A stretch of 64,000 nucleotides of DNA from UBA1494_A sp963973975 (GTDB taxonomy: Bacteria; Bacteroidota; Bacteroidia; Flavobacteriales_E; Vicingaceae). The position numbers were made by a program, and so were the translations under genes. The stretch covers positions 1-64,000 of the forward strand of contig CAXBCF010000007.1 in assembly GCA_963973975.1 (NCBI GenBank). The letters run 5' to 3'. The notes under the pieces are model-generated. The model did no database searches, was not told the DNA's origin, and worked only from the letters and a program-made list of their open reading frames with translations. This document shows, one piece after another, positions 52,851 to 61,764 of this stretch; within the stretch, counting starts at the first letter, position 1; each line of letters begins with the position of its first letter.

Positions 52851-53801
52851 CTAGAAAGAAGGACAAGATATTGTTTCAAATTTCTTAGGTCTTGGTCGAC
52901 AAGGAAAGACATAGGACAACGATATTTCATGTGAACCAGAAGTCTGTACATTCGCTAATTCACTTGAAGTCATATCATAACTATAGCCAATTTTAAATGC
53001 ATCTATTTCCAAACCTAATAAGGCGGTCCAAGAATCTCCAATCCTATTCCATAAACCTAAAACTAAAGGACCTTTAGTTACATAAACTCCTAAGTTAAGT
53101 TCTTGAAATTGTCCCTGTTGTTGAAAAATTACATTTGGAGACCAAGTCATATCATCATTTCTTAGACCAAATGGGAAAACGGCACCAAAATGTCCTGTAT
53201 ACCTTCTATCTAAAGTAGCTTGATCTATAAAACCTTCATCAGGAGATGTTAAATGATGAACAGAAAACCCAAAATAAGTCTTTCTTCCATAACCTAGCAT
53301 TCCAAAGGAAAAGTCAGGATACAAAACATTATCATTATTTATTTGTTCTTGAGTTTGATAAACTATACCTCTTCTAGAATCAATCATATCACCGAATCTT
53401 AAGTTGCTAACGTCAATAGATTTTTGAAATACAGTAGCTTGGAAACCTGCACGGATGGAAAACTTTCGATTAACTTTAAACTCATATGAATACATAAAAG
53501 CGGCAGAAGTTGTATTTAATACGCCTTCGCCAGCTCGATCTGATAAAAGTTGAACACCTATTCCTCCATTTATTGCGTCTATTTGTTGGTCAAAACTTGC
53601 CGCATAGGTAATAAAACTATTGTCGATTCCAGGCCATTGGTTTCGATAGTTGAGTGTAAGACGCGGACAATTAGAAGTACCCGCAAAAGCAGGGTTCAGG
53701 TAAAGTCGATTCGCGTAGAATTGGGAAAAGGTAGGATCTTGACCAAAACTTTGTAAGCCAACTAAAAACAAAAACAACGTGTAGTAAAATCCTTTCTTCA
53801 C
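52851..53801 (-). CDS. PorP/SprF family type IX secretion membrane protein
   Basis: 316 aa if started at the GTG at 53801, which gives a textbook signal peptide (KKGFYYTLFLFLVGLQSFGQ); an ATG at 53822 is also possible, while the longest frame (53876) reads through the promoter. The mature protein starts DPTFSQFYANRLYLNPAFAG, the PorP/SprF hallmark, followed by LTLNYRNQWPGI and barrel strands. PorP/SprF proteins bind PorK/PorE complexes and help export or anchor T9SS cargo. Divergent from porU. Confidence 0.9.
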   Translation of the reverse strand: MKKGFYYTLFLFLVGLQSFGQDPTFSQFYANRLYLNPAFAGTSNCPRLTLNYRNQWPGIDNSFITYAASFDQQIDAINGGIGVQLLSDRAGEGVLNTTSAAFMYSYEFKVNRKFSIRAGFQATVFQKSIDVSNLRFGDMIDSRRGIVYQTQEQINNDNVLYPDFSFGMLGYGRKTYFGFSVHHLTSPDEGFIDQATLDRRYTGHFGAVFPFGLRNDDMTWSPNVIFQQQGQFQELNLGVYVTKGPLVLGLWNRIGDSWTALLGLEIDAFKIGYSYDMTSSELANVQTSGSHEISLSYVFPCRPRPKKFETISCPSF

Positions 53802-53827
53802 TCCGCAAAAAAACTTCAGCATGGTCG

Positions 53828-53835
53828 CAAATATA
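53828..53835 (-). promoter_or_regulatory. -7 promoter element of porP/sprF
   Basis: Minus-strand TATATTTG. It lies just 5 bp upstream of the ATG at 53822 but about 26 bp upstream of the GTG at 53801, favouring the GTG start. Confidence 0.6.
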
Positions 53836-53927
53836 AATAAACTTGTTTTAAATAAATTTATTATAAGTTTCATCATTTGTTAATACAATAAATAATTTTA
53901 TGTTTCGTTTCATAGTGCAATAAATTA

Positions 53928-56900
53928 ATGATCATGATAATCAAGTCACTTACTCTAAAATTTTCACTTTTATTTACTGCAATATTTTTTTTTAATTTAT
54001 TGCAATCTCAAAATTTTAAAAGCTATTTAATTAAATGGAATGAACCGATTGATTATGGGTTAGAGGGTGAGAAATCCTCAAAGGTGTTGAATTTTGACTT
54101 AGCTCAATATGAAATTGCAGAAAGCAAGTTACCTATTTTAATTGATTTGATTGCTGAAAATAAATTTGAAAATATCTCTTCGGTTAGGATAACTAACGAG
54201 GTTTTTGAACCGCTTAGTCCAGAAGAATTAAAAGTTATTGGGACTGAAAAGTTGAATATTGACATAGAAGTCGATTTTGTTAATTCAACTTATAGAAAGA
54301 AAATTAACAGCTATGTTAAGTTGACACCTTTGAGAAGAAGTAGTATGGGTCAAGTTGAAAAGCTAATTTCCTTTGATATTGAGTACTCAACTGAGCCAAT
54401 TCAAAGAAGCTTTGGACAAAAAAGTATGTCATTTGCTTCAGAGTCGAAGATGAAAGATGGAGATTGGTATAAAATAGGTGTTACAAAAGATGCAATTTTT
54501 AAACTTGATTATACTTTTTTGAAGCAACTCGGATTGGACATTGACAATGTTGATCCTCGAAAAATTAGATTATTTGGTTATGGTGGAGGTATGTTGCCGG
54601 AGAAGAATGACGAACCAAGACCTGATGACATGAAGGAAAATGCGATTATTATAGAAGGGGAGCAAGATGGGGTATTTAATCAAGATGATTTTATTATATT
54701 TTATGGGGAAGATCAAGTTGACTGGAAGTTTTATCAGAACTTCAATATGTTCAGACATTCAGTAAACTTATTTTCAGATACAACTTACTATTTTATCAAT
54801 ATAGCTCAAGAAAATGGTTTGAGGGTTAGGAAAGAGAGTGCTTCTGAAATTGATCCTTCAATAATTAATAACCCATTAACATATATTTCTAATTCATATG
54901 ACGCTTACGACTATCATGAAGTTGACAATGTGAATATTATAAAATCTGGAAGACTTTGGCTAGGGGAGGTATTTGATAATCAATTAAGTTATAACTTTTC
55001 TTTTGGTTTCCCTAATGTTATAACTTCTGAAACAGGTAAGGTTGAATTAAATACATATGCACGTTCAGCAAGTTCAAGTAGATACACATTAGCTATTAAT
55101 AATCAAAGTTTCACATCTAGTCTAGCTCCTGTTAATACATCGTTATATTGGGCTCAATTTGCAAGTGCAGCTCGAGATTTTTTTAATTTTAATCCAAATT
55201 CAACAGTTTTAAATTTCAACCTTAGCTACAATAAACCACTTTCTACTTCAAGAGGTTGGTTGAATTTATTGACAGTAAATGTAAGAAGTCGTTTAAATTT
55301 CCAATCTGGAAATTTATTTTTTAGAGATATTCGAGCTGTTGGCAATGACTTTACTGAATTTACTATTCAAACTAATAAAACAATTCGAGTTTGGGATTTA
55401 ACAAATAAGTATAACCCACTTGAAAAATACCTTTTTGTATCAGGAAATGATAAAAAATTATATACAGAATCTCAAGAACTTAAAGAATTTGTAGCTTTTG
55501 ATAGTTTTGATCAATTAAATGTTCATCCAATAGGAAGAGTTCAAAATCAAAATCTTCATGGAAATCCTCAAGCAGATTTAATAATTGTAACGCATCCTAA
55601 ATTTATTAATCAATCAAATCGATTAGCTCAAATTCATCGAAATGAAGGTCTAAAAGTAAATGTTGTAAATGTTCATCAGTTATATAATGAGTATTCGTCG
55701 GGATCTCAAGACTTGATTGCAATTAGATCATATCTAAAGATGTTGTATGAAAGAGCTACTTCAGAAAAAGACATGCCTAAATATGTAGTAATGTTTGGAG
55801 ATGCTTCATATGATTATAAAAATCGTTTATCGAACAATACTAATTTTGTTCCTTCTTATGCTTCTCGTAACTCTTTAGAGCCTATCTATTCTTATACTTC
55901 TGATGATTATTTTGTTTTTCTAGACGATAATGAAGGAGAATGGTTGGCGATAGAACCCTCAATTGAAACTGCTGATTTAGCAATCGGAAGATTTCCTGTG
56001 CAAACTTCCCAAGAAGCTGATGGTGTAATAGATAAAATCGTTCGATACATGAGCCCTTCTACAATGAAAGATTGGAGAAATAGAATAGTTTTTGTAGGTG
56101 ATGATGAAGATCGAAAAGTACACATGGAACAAGCAAACAGATTGGCTATCATTGCAGATGAAATAGGGTCAAGTTTTAATGCTAAAAAGATTTATTTAGA
56201 CGCATATCAACAAGTCGCCACTGCAAGTGGAGATCGATATCCTGGTGCTAATAGTGATATTGTTCAATCGGTTGAACAAGGTGCAGTTATTGTAAATTAT
56301 ACTGGACATGGAGGAGGAACAGGATGGACGGCTGAGCGAGTTTTAGCCATAGGGGACATTACTGCATTTAACAACCTTAATAATTTGCCTGTTTTTTTAA
56401 CTGCAACATGTGAGTTTAGTCGCTTTGATGATCCATCTAGAACTTCTGCAGGAGAATTAGCACTATTAAATCCAAATGGAGGTGGAGTTGCATTGATGAC
56501 CACAACTCGACTAGTTTTTTCTAGCCAGAATTTTACCTTAAATAGTTTCTTTTATCAAAATTTATTTGAAAGGAATAGTGATGGAACTGTTCAAAGAATA
56601 GGTGATGTTTTCAGAGCGGTTAAAAATCAATACAGGGTATTGAATTCTAGAAATTTTTCATTGCTTGGTGACCCTGCCTTAAAATTAGCTTTACCTGAAC
56701 TAGGTGTGGTAACTTCTGAGATAAATGGAAATCCTGTAACTGTGATTGATACAATCAATGCACTTTCTAAAGTTTCTATTTCAGGATATGTCACCAATTT
56801 TGATGGAACAAAAATGCAGGATTTTAATGGATATATTTATCCTACAGTTTTTGACAAGCCATCACAAAAGAGAACTTTAAATAATGATGGACAAGGAGTA

Positions 56901-57770
56901 TTTGTCTACGAAGAACAAGATAGTCGAATATTTAAAGGGAAAGCCTCAGTTATTAATGGTGAATTTAGTTTTGAATTTGTTGTCCCTAAAGACATCTCTT
57001 ACAGTTTTGGAAAAGGTAAAATTCAGTATTATGTCGAAAATGGCGCTTTAGACGGGAATGGGAATTCTACAGATTTTATAATTGGAGGGACTGATCCAAA
57101 TGCTTTATCTGATGATGAAGGGCCAGAAATAGAGTTATTCATGAATAATCGAGATTTTGTATATGGGGGGATTACTTCTAACAATCCAACTTTATTGGTT
57201 GATTTGTTTGATGAATTAGGGATTAACACGGTTGGAAATGGGATTGGACATGATTTGGTTGCAATTCTTGATGATAATACAGAGGATGCGCTTATTTTAA
57301 ATGACTTCTATGAGTCTGTTGAAAATGACTTTCAAAAAGGAATTGTTCGATATTCACTTAAAGGTCTTTCAGAAGGAAAACATACTTTAACCTTCAAAGC
57401 TTGGGATGTTGCGAATAATTCTTCAGAGAAAACGATAGAGTTTGTTGTTTTAGAGGAAAGAGAAATTCAAGTACAAAACTTATTAAACTATCCTAACCCA
57501 TTTACAACAAACACCGAGTTTATTTTTCAGCATAATCAAGCAGGAATTCCTTTAGATGTCAAAATCGAAATTTTTACTGTATCAGGAAAACTAGTTAAAT
57601 CGTTGAATCATGTTATTGTAAATGAAGGGTTTATTTCAAGAGATATTCGTTGGGACGGTAGAGATGATTTTGGGGATAAAATCGGAAAAGGAGTTTATGT
57701 TTATAAACTTCAAGTACGTTCTAGGAATGGCTCTAAAACCGAAAAGTTCGAAAAATTAGTTGTCTTATAA
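53928..57770 (+). CDS. porU: Type IX secretion sortase PorU
   Basis: 1280 aa. Signal peptide about 1-27; a gingipain-like C25 peptidase domain at about 550-930 with catalytic His in NYTGHGGGTGW (about residue 793) and Cys in TATCEFSRFDDPSR (about 827); preceding MFGDASYDYKNR and IGRFPVQTSQEAD. The C-terminus is a FlgD-like T9SS domain (NYPNPFTTNTEFIFQH, VKIEIFTVSGKLVKSLNH, GKGVYVYKLQVRS). PorU removes C-terminal signals from T9SS cargo and attaches a surface lipid or glycan. It is adjacent to porV, as in many Bacteroidota. Confidence 0.95.
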   Translation: MIMIIKSLTLKFSLLFTAIFFFNLLQSQNFKSYLIKWNEPIDYGLEGEKSSKVLNFDLAQYEIAESKLPILIDLIAENKFENISSVRITNEVFEPLSPEELKVIGTEKLNIDIEVDFVNSTYRKKINSYVKLTPLRRSSMGQVEKLISFDIEYSTEPIQRSFGQKSMSFASESKMKDGDWYKIGVTKDAIFKLDYTFLKQLGLDIDNVDPRKIRLFGYGGGMLPEKNDEPRPDDMKENAIIIEGEQDGVFNQDDFIIFYGEDQVDWKFYQNFNMFRHSVNLFSDTTYYFINIAQENGLRVRKESASEIDPSIINNPLTYISNSYDAYDYHEVDNVNIIKSGRLWLGEVFDNQLSYNFSFGFPNVITSETGKVELNTYARSASSSRYTLAINNQSFTSSLAPVNTSLYWAQFASAARDFFNFNPNSTVLNFNLSYNKPLSTSRGWLNLLTVNVRSRLNFQSGNLFFRDIRAVGNDFTEFTIQTNKTIRVWDLTNKYNPLEKYLFVSGNDKKLYTESQELKEFVAFDSFDQLNVHPIGRVQNQNLHGNPQADLIIVTHPKFINQSNRLAQIHRNEGLKVNVVNVHQLYNEYSSGSQDLIAIRSYLKMLYERATSEKDMPKYVVMFGDASYDYKNRLSNNTNFVPSYASRNSLEPIYSYTSDDYFVFLDDNEGEWLAIEPSIETADLAIGRFPVQTSQEADGVIDKIVRYMSPSTMKDWRNRIVFVGDDEDRKVHMEQANRLAIIADEIGSSFNAKKIYLDAYQQVATASGDRYPGANSDIVQSVEQGAVIVNYTGHGGGTGWTAERVLAIGDITAFNNLNNLPVFLTATCEFSRFDDPSRTSAGELALLNPNGGGVALMTTTRLVFSSQNFTLNSFFYQNLFERNSDGTVQRIGDVFRAVKNQYRVLNSRNFSLLGDPALKLALPELGVVTSEINGNPVTVIDTINALSKVSISGYVTNFDGTKMQDFNGYIYPTVFDKPSQKRTLNNDGQGVFVYEEQDSRIFKGKASVINGEFSFEFVVPKDISYSFGKGKIQYYVENGALDGNGNSTDFIIGGTDPNALSDDEGPEIELFMNNRDFVYGGITSNNPTLLVDLFDELGINTVGNGIGHDLVAILDDNTEDALILNDFYESVENDFQKGIVRYSLKGLSEGKHTLTFKAWDVANNSSEKTIEFVVLEEREIQVQNLLNYPNPFTTNTEFIFQHNQAGIPLDVKIEIFTVSGKLVKSLNHVIVNEGFISRDIRWDGRDDFGDKIGKGVYVYKLQVRSRNGSKTEKFEKLVVL

Positions 57771-57796
57771 ACTATTTCTAAAGTTCTGTAGTTTAT

Positions 57797-57804
57797 TATA
57801 TTTG
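57797..57804 (+). promoter_or_regulatory. -7 promoter element of porV
   Basis: TATATTTG in the 54-bp porU-porV gap, 20 bp before the TTG start of porV, so porV-ispF can be transcribed apart from porU. Confidence 0.6.
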
Positions 57805-57824
57805 TACCCTTTTAAATTGTTGAT

Positions 57825-59111
57825 TTGTCAAAGAATATATTAGTAGTAGGTTTTACGTTTATTTTAGGTTATTCTAGCCTAAGTAGCCTTATCGCTCAGA
57901 ATACTGTGAATGTAAATTCTGTTCAAACAGAACTTCAATTAAATACAATTACCACAGCTGTTCCTTTTATGATGATTTCACCTGATTCAAGATCTGGAGG
58001 TCTAGGTGATGCAGGAGTCTCTACCTCTCCTGATGCGTTTTCTATGCATTGGAATCCTTCTAAATTAGCGTTCATTGAGGGTAGCGGAGGTGTTTCAATG
58101 AGTTATTCACCGTGGTTGAGAAATTTAGTTGGTGATATAAGTTTATCTTATGTTACAGGCTATTTTAGATTAAGTAAAATAGCTACGCTTGGTACTTCTT
58201 TGAGGTACTTTTCTTTAGGTGACATTACTTTTACAGACGTAAATGGTGGTGTAATTGGAAATTTTAAGCCCAATGAATTTGCTTTTGACGTGGCATATGC
58301 CATGCAATTATCAACTAACCTTTCATTTGGTGTTTCTTTAAGGTATATAAACTCAAATTTAACAAATGGAGTTACAGTTGACAATAATGCTACAAAGCCA
58401 GGTCAATCTATTGCAGCTGATATTTCTGCCTATTATTTTTCAGATAAATTTAAGTTAGGTGATTACGATGCAACTTTTGGAGCAGGTATGAATATTTCTA
58501 ATATAGGTAACAAGATGTCATACACAGATAATCAGGACAATGATTTTTTACCAACTAATTTAAGGCTAGGACCTTCATTAAAACTTGATTTTGATGATTA
58601 TAATTCTATGACATTCTTGATTGAAGCTAATAAGTTATTGGTTCCAACACCTGCGCTTTTTTTAACTGACTCAACAGGAACTGTAGTTAGAGATGCAGGA
58701 GGAAATCCTGTTGTTGTTTCTGGAAGGGATCCCAACGTAAGTGTAGTTAATGGCATTGTTGGATCGTTTAGTGATGCGCCAGGAGTTGTTACAGGTTTTA
58801 ATTCAGATGGAAGCCCTATTGTAGAATCTGGAAGTGTATTGAGAGAAGAATTAAGAGAAATTACCCTATCTGCAGGAGTAGAATACTGGTACGATAAACA
58901 GTTTGCTGTTCGTTTAGGTTATTTTTATGAAAGTCCATTAAAAGGAAATAGACAATATTTAACAGTAGGTTTAGGGTTGAAGCTTTCAGTTTTTGGAATG
59001 GATATTTCATATCTAGCAGGCAATGCTCAACAAAATCCTTTAGCTAACACAGTTCGCTTTAGTTTGAGATTTAACTTTGATGATTTCAATCAACAAAACG
59101 AAAGGAATTAA
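57825..59111 (+). CDS. porV: Type IX secretion outer-membrane protein PorV (LptO)
   Basis: 428 aa; TTG start. Signal peptide about 1-24 (SSLSSLIAQ). TTAVPFMMISPDSRSGGLGD followed by AGVSTSPDAFSMHWNPSKLA is the PorV hallmark at the mature N-terminus; FadL-like barrel; a Pro/Gly/Asp-rich external loop at about 285-335 (FLTDSTGTVVRDAGGNPVVV); terminal VRFSLRFNFDDFNQQ. PorV receives cargo from the SprA translocon and delivers it to PorU. Followed 3 bp later by ispF. Confidence 0.95.
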   Translation: MSKNILVVGFTFILGYSSLSSLIAQNTVNVNSVQTELQLNTITTAVPFMMISPDSRSGGLGDAGVSTSPDAFSMHWNPSKLAFIEGSGGVSMSYSPWLRNLVGDISLSYVTGYFRLSKIATLGTSLRYFSLGDITFTDVNGGVIGNFKPNEFAFDVAYAMQLSTNLSFGVSLRYINSNLTNGVTVDNNATKPGQSIAADISAYYFSDKFKLGDYDATFGAGMNISNIGNKMSYTDNQDNDFLPTNLRLGPSLKLDFDDYNSMTFLIEANKLLVPTPALFLTDSTGTVVRDAGGNPVVVSGRDPNVSVVNGIVGSFSDAPGVVTGFNSDGSPIVESGSVLREELREITLSAGVEYWYDKQFAVRLGYFYESPLKGNRQYLTVGLGLKLSVFGMDISYLAGNAQQNPLANTVRFSLRFNFDDFNQQNERN

Positions 59112-59114
59112 TTT

Positions 59115-59594
59115 GTGAAAATAAGAGTAGGTTTTGGGTTTGATGTTCATCAATTAAGCGATAATCAGCCTTTTTTTTTAGGTGGAATAAAGATTCCTCA
59201 TAGTAAGGGAGCAGTTGGACATTCAGATGCTGACGTTTTAATTCATACCATCTGTGATGCATTGCTTGGAGCAGCGAACCTAAGAGATATTGGATTCCAC
59301 TTTCCTCCAATAGATTCTAAATACAAAGGAATTGATAGTAGATTACTATTAGTTGAAGTTGTAGAATTGCTTTCAAAAAAAGGCTATGAAATTTCTAACA
59401 TTGACTCAACGATTGCCTTACAGGAACCAAAAATAAATCCTCACATTCCTGAAATGAAAAAGGTTTTGGCTGAGTGCATGCAAATTGATATAGATTCGAT
59501 TTCCATTAAGGCAACTACCACAGAACGACTTGGTTTTGAAGGTAGAGAGGAAGGCGTTTCTGCTTATGCAACTGTCTTAATTATCGGTAAGTAA
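59115..59594 (+). CDS. ispF: 2-C-methyl-D-erythritol 2,4-cyclodiphosphate synthase
   Basis: 159 aa with GTG start. FGFDVHQLSDNQPFFLGGIK holds the Zn-binding Asp and His; GAVGHSDADVLIHTICDALL, LGAANLRDIGFHFP and IKATTTERLGFEGREEGVSA complete the family pattern. It makes the cyclodiphosphate in the MEP isoprenoid route. Co-transcribed with porV; the MITE copy 2 starts 12 bp after its stop. Confidence 0.97.
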   Translation: MKIRVGFGFDVHQLSDNQPFFLGGIKIPHSKGAVGHSDADVLIHTICDALLGAANLRDIGFHFPPIDSKYKGIDSRLLLVEVVELLSKKGYEISNIDSTIALQEPKINPHIPEMKKVLAECMQIDIDSISIKATTTERLGFEGREEGVSAYATVLIIGK

Positions 59595-59605
59595 TTAAGT
59601 TATTT

Positions 59606-60092
59606 GTAACTAATCAGTATTATTTTTAACCACATAGTAATACCGATTGTGATTTTAATTGTCGCATTAATGCTCCTTAAAATCTACATCGGTATTATAC
59701 TTTTGAAGATATCGAAGCGACATTAAAAAATTAAATTGTTATAACATAGCTTGTAAAAACTAAAAAAAACATAGAAGCTTCGCTTTACATAGGGGTCACT
59801 ATGTTTAAAAGTTATTTTCTATGAACTACTTTATACCAATGTTATTTATTAAATAGCCTACTATTTAATAAATATTACAGTGGTAAATGCCGATCGAAAA
59901 AAATAAATAGAAAGAATAATAAGGCTTTAGCCGCAATTAGGCTATATTATTTTTCATTTCGGTATTATTTTCATTGAATGCGACTATTATGCTAGAAACA
60001 TCGGAGCATTAGCGATAATATAAATCTATGTTTTTATGTGGTTTTAGTTTTAAATATTAGGTAAAGAGTGAAATAGCGGACTGATTAGTTAC
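59606..60092. mobile_element. MITE-like element, copy 2
   Basis: A 487-bp non-coding element with perfect 13-bp terminal inverted repeats (GTAACTAATCAGT at 59606-59618, partner 60080-60092) and a perfect 8-bp flanking direct repeat AGTTATTT (59598-59605, 60093-60100). It shares multiple blocks with copy 1 (28350-28814), lacks that copy's three palindromic inserts, and carries its own insert of about 170 bp at 59737-59908. No open reading frame of note. Confidence 0.85.
59843..59874. repeat. Perfect hairpin nested in MITE copy 2
   Basis: TATTTATTAAATAG (59843-59856) pairs perfectly with 59861-59874 over a 4-nt loop; flanking TACCA and TGGTA extend the symmetry imperfectly to about 59833-59885. 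It belongs to the segment absent from copy 1. Confidence 0.75.
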
Positions 60093-60161
60093 AGTTATTT
60101 ATCTTTTCTTAAATTCACAAATTACTATTTAACGCTTCATAGGCATTAAGAAAATTTTTAA

Positions 60162-60644
60162 ATGATTCAAGAAAAAATACATTCGATTTCTTATAAGTTG
60201 CTAGATTTTGACGATTTAGGAAATGATAAGAAATTAATCGAAAGTGCAAAAGCAGCTGCAAAGAATGCTTATGCGCCTTATTCTAATTTTCAAGTTGGAG
60301 CAGCAATTCAACTTTCGAATGGAGAAGTTGTTATTGGTTCAAATCAAGAAAATGCAGCATTTCCTTCAGGTTTGTGTGCTGAAAGAGTGGCTTTATTTGC
60401 CGCTTCAGCTAATTTTCCAAATATTCCATTTATAAAAATTGCTATTTATGCCACTTCTACAGATTTTGAAGATATCTTGTCTCCTTGTGGTGCATGCAGA
60501 CAAGTTATTCACGAATACGAAGACAAACAAAATCAAGTAATTAAGATCTTAATTTCTAATTCTACTGACAAGGTAGTTCAATTTGAAGATTCGGAATCAC
60601 TCTTGCCATTTGCGTTTAAACTTAAGGGTTTGAAAAAGCAATAA
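60162..60644 (+). CDS. cdd: Cytidine deaminase
   Basis: 160 aa. AAKNAYAPYSNFQVGAAIQL, NQENAAFPSGLCAERVALFA with the catalytic Glu after the zinc Cys, and SPCGACRQVIHEYE with the other two zinc Cys. It deaminates cytidine and deoxycytidine to the uridines. It lies alone between the MITE and the pyruvate dehydrogenase genes; the inserted repeat occupies the region just upstream of its promoter. Confidence 0.96.
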   Translation: MIQEKIHSISYKLLDFDDLGNDKKLIESAKAAAKNAYAPYSNFQVGAAIQLSNGEVVIGSNQENAAFPSGLCAERVALFAASANFPNIPFIKIAIYATSTDFEDILSPCGACRQVIHEYEDKQNQVIKILISNSTDKVVQFEDSESLLPFAFKLKGLKKQ

Positions 60645-60672
60645 AACTAACCGATGAATAAAGGTTTTATAT

Positions 60673-60680
60673 TAAATTTG
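60673..60680 (+). promoter_or_regulatory. -7 promoter element of the pyruvate dehydrogenase operon
   Basis: TAAATTTG (TAnnTTTG) lies 22 bp before the E1-alpha ATG. Confidence 0.55.
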
Positions 60681-60702
60681 TCATTCTTATTTTAATAAAA
60701 TT

Positions 60703-61749
60703 ATGGCGGAAACAGCAACTTCAAAAAAGTCAACAACTAGCAGTAAAGCAAAGACTTCAAAACCTAAGTATTCAAAGGAAACTTATATGAAATGGTATGA
60801 ATCAATGCTTTTAATGAGAAAGTTTGAGGAAAAAGCAGGTCAGTTATACATTCAACAGAAAATTAGAGGGTTTTGTCATTTGTACATTGGTCAAGAAGCA
60901 TTGGTTGCTGCAGCAGTTTCTGCAACTAAGGAATCTGATAACATGATTACCGCATATAGAGATCATGCGCATCCGATTGGTTTAGGAATGCATCCAAAAT
61001 ATGTAATGGCAGAATTGTATGGTAAATCTACTGGATCAACGAAAGGAAAAGGGGGTTCCATGCATATTTTCGATAATAAAAGAAACTTTTTTGGTGGTCA
61101 TGGAATAGTTGGAGCTCAAATTCCACTTGGAGCTGGTATTGCATTTGCAGATAAATACAAAGGAAACGATAATGTAACGCTATGCTACATGGGTGATGGT
61201 GCTGTTCGACAAGGAGCTTTTCATGAAGCACTTAATATGGCTATGTATTGGAAATTGCCCGTTATTTTTATAATTGAAAATAATAATTATGCCATGGGAA
61301 CTTCAGTAGAACGAGTTTCAAACGTAACAGATCTTCATAAATTGGCCGATGGTTACAGCATGCCCAATGAGCAAATTGATGGCATGGCTTGTGAGCCTGT
61401 TCACGAAGCGATTGAGAAAGCTGTAACTAGAGCGAGAAAAGGAGAAGGGCCAACATTGTTGGAAATGAGGACGTATCGCTACAAAGGGCATTCGATGTCT
61501 GATCCAGCTAAGTACAGAACAAAAGAAGAATTAGAGCAATATAAATCGCTTGATCCAATAGAAAATGTTTTGCAAACTATTAAGAAACATAAGTTTGCTA
61601 CCGATAAGCAATTGGAAGAAATTGAAGAAAAAGTTAAATCATTGGTAAAGGAATCTGTTGATTTTGCTGAGGAATCTGAATTTCCTGATGCTTCAGAACT
61701 TTACACAGATGTTTATACACAGGAAGATTATCCTTTCATAAAAGATTAA
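60703..61749 (+). CDS. pdhA: Pyruvate dehydrogenase E1 component, alpha subunit
   Basis: 348 aa. A Thr/Ser/Lys-rich N-terminal tail of about 25 residues, then MKWYESMLLMRKFEEKAGQL, FCHLYIGQEALVAAAV, and the thiamine diphosphate motif GDGAVRQGAFHEALNMAMYW...NNNYAMGTS; YRYKGHSMSDPAKYR is the phosphorylation-loop region. It decarboxylates pyruvate with E1-beta, whose gene is not between this gene and E2. Confidence 0.96.
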   Translation: MAETATSKKSTTSSKAKTSKPKYSKETYMKWYESMLLMRKFEEKAGQLYIQQKIRGFCHLYIGQEALVAAAVSATKESDNMITAYRDHAHPIGLGMHPKYVMAELYGKSTGSTKGKGGSMHIFDNKRNFFGGHGIVGAQIPLGAGIAFADKYKGNDNVTLCYMGDGAVRQGAFHEALNMAMYWKLPVIFIIENNNYAMGTSVERVSNVTDLHKLADGYSMPNEQIDGMACEPVHEAIEKAVTRARKGEGPTLLEMRTYRYKGHSMSDPAKYRTKEELEQYKSLDPIENVLQTIKKHKFATDKQLEEIEEKVKSLVKESVDFAEESEFPDASELYTDVYTQEDYPFIKD

Positions 61750-61764
61750 AAAAGGGGAAATACA

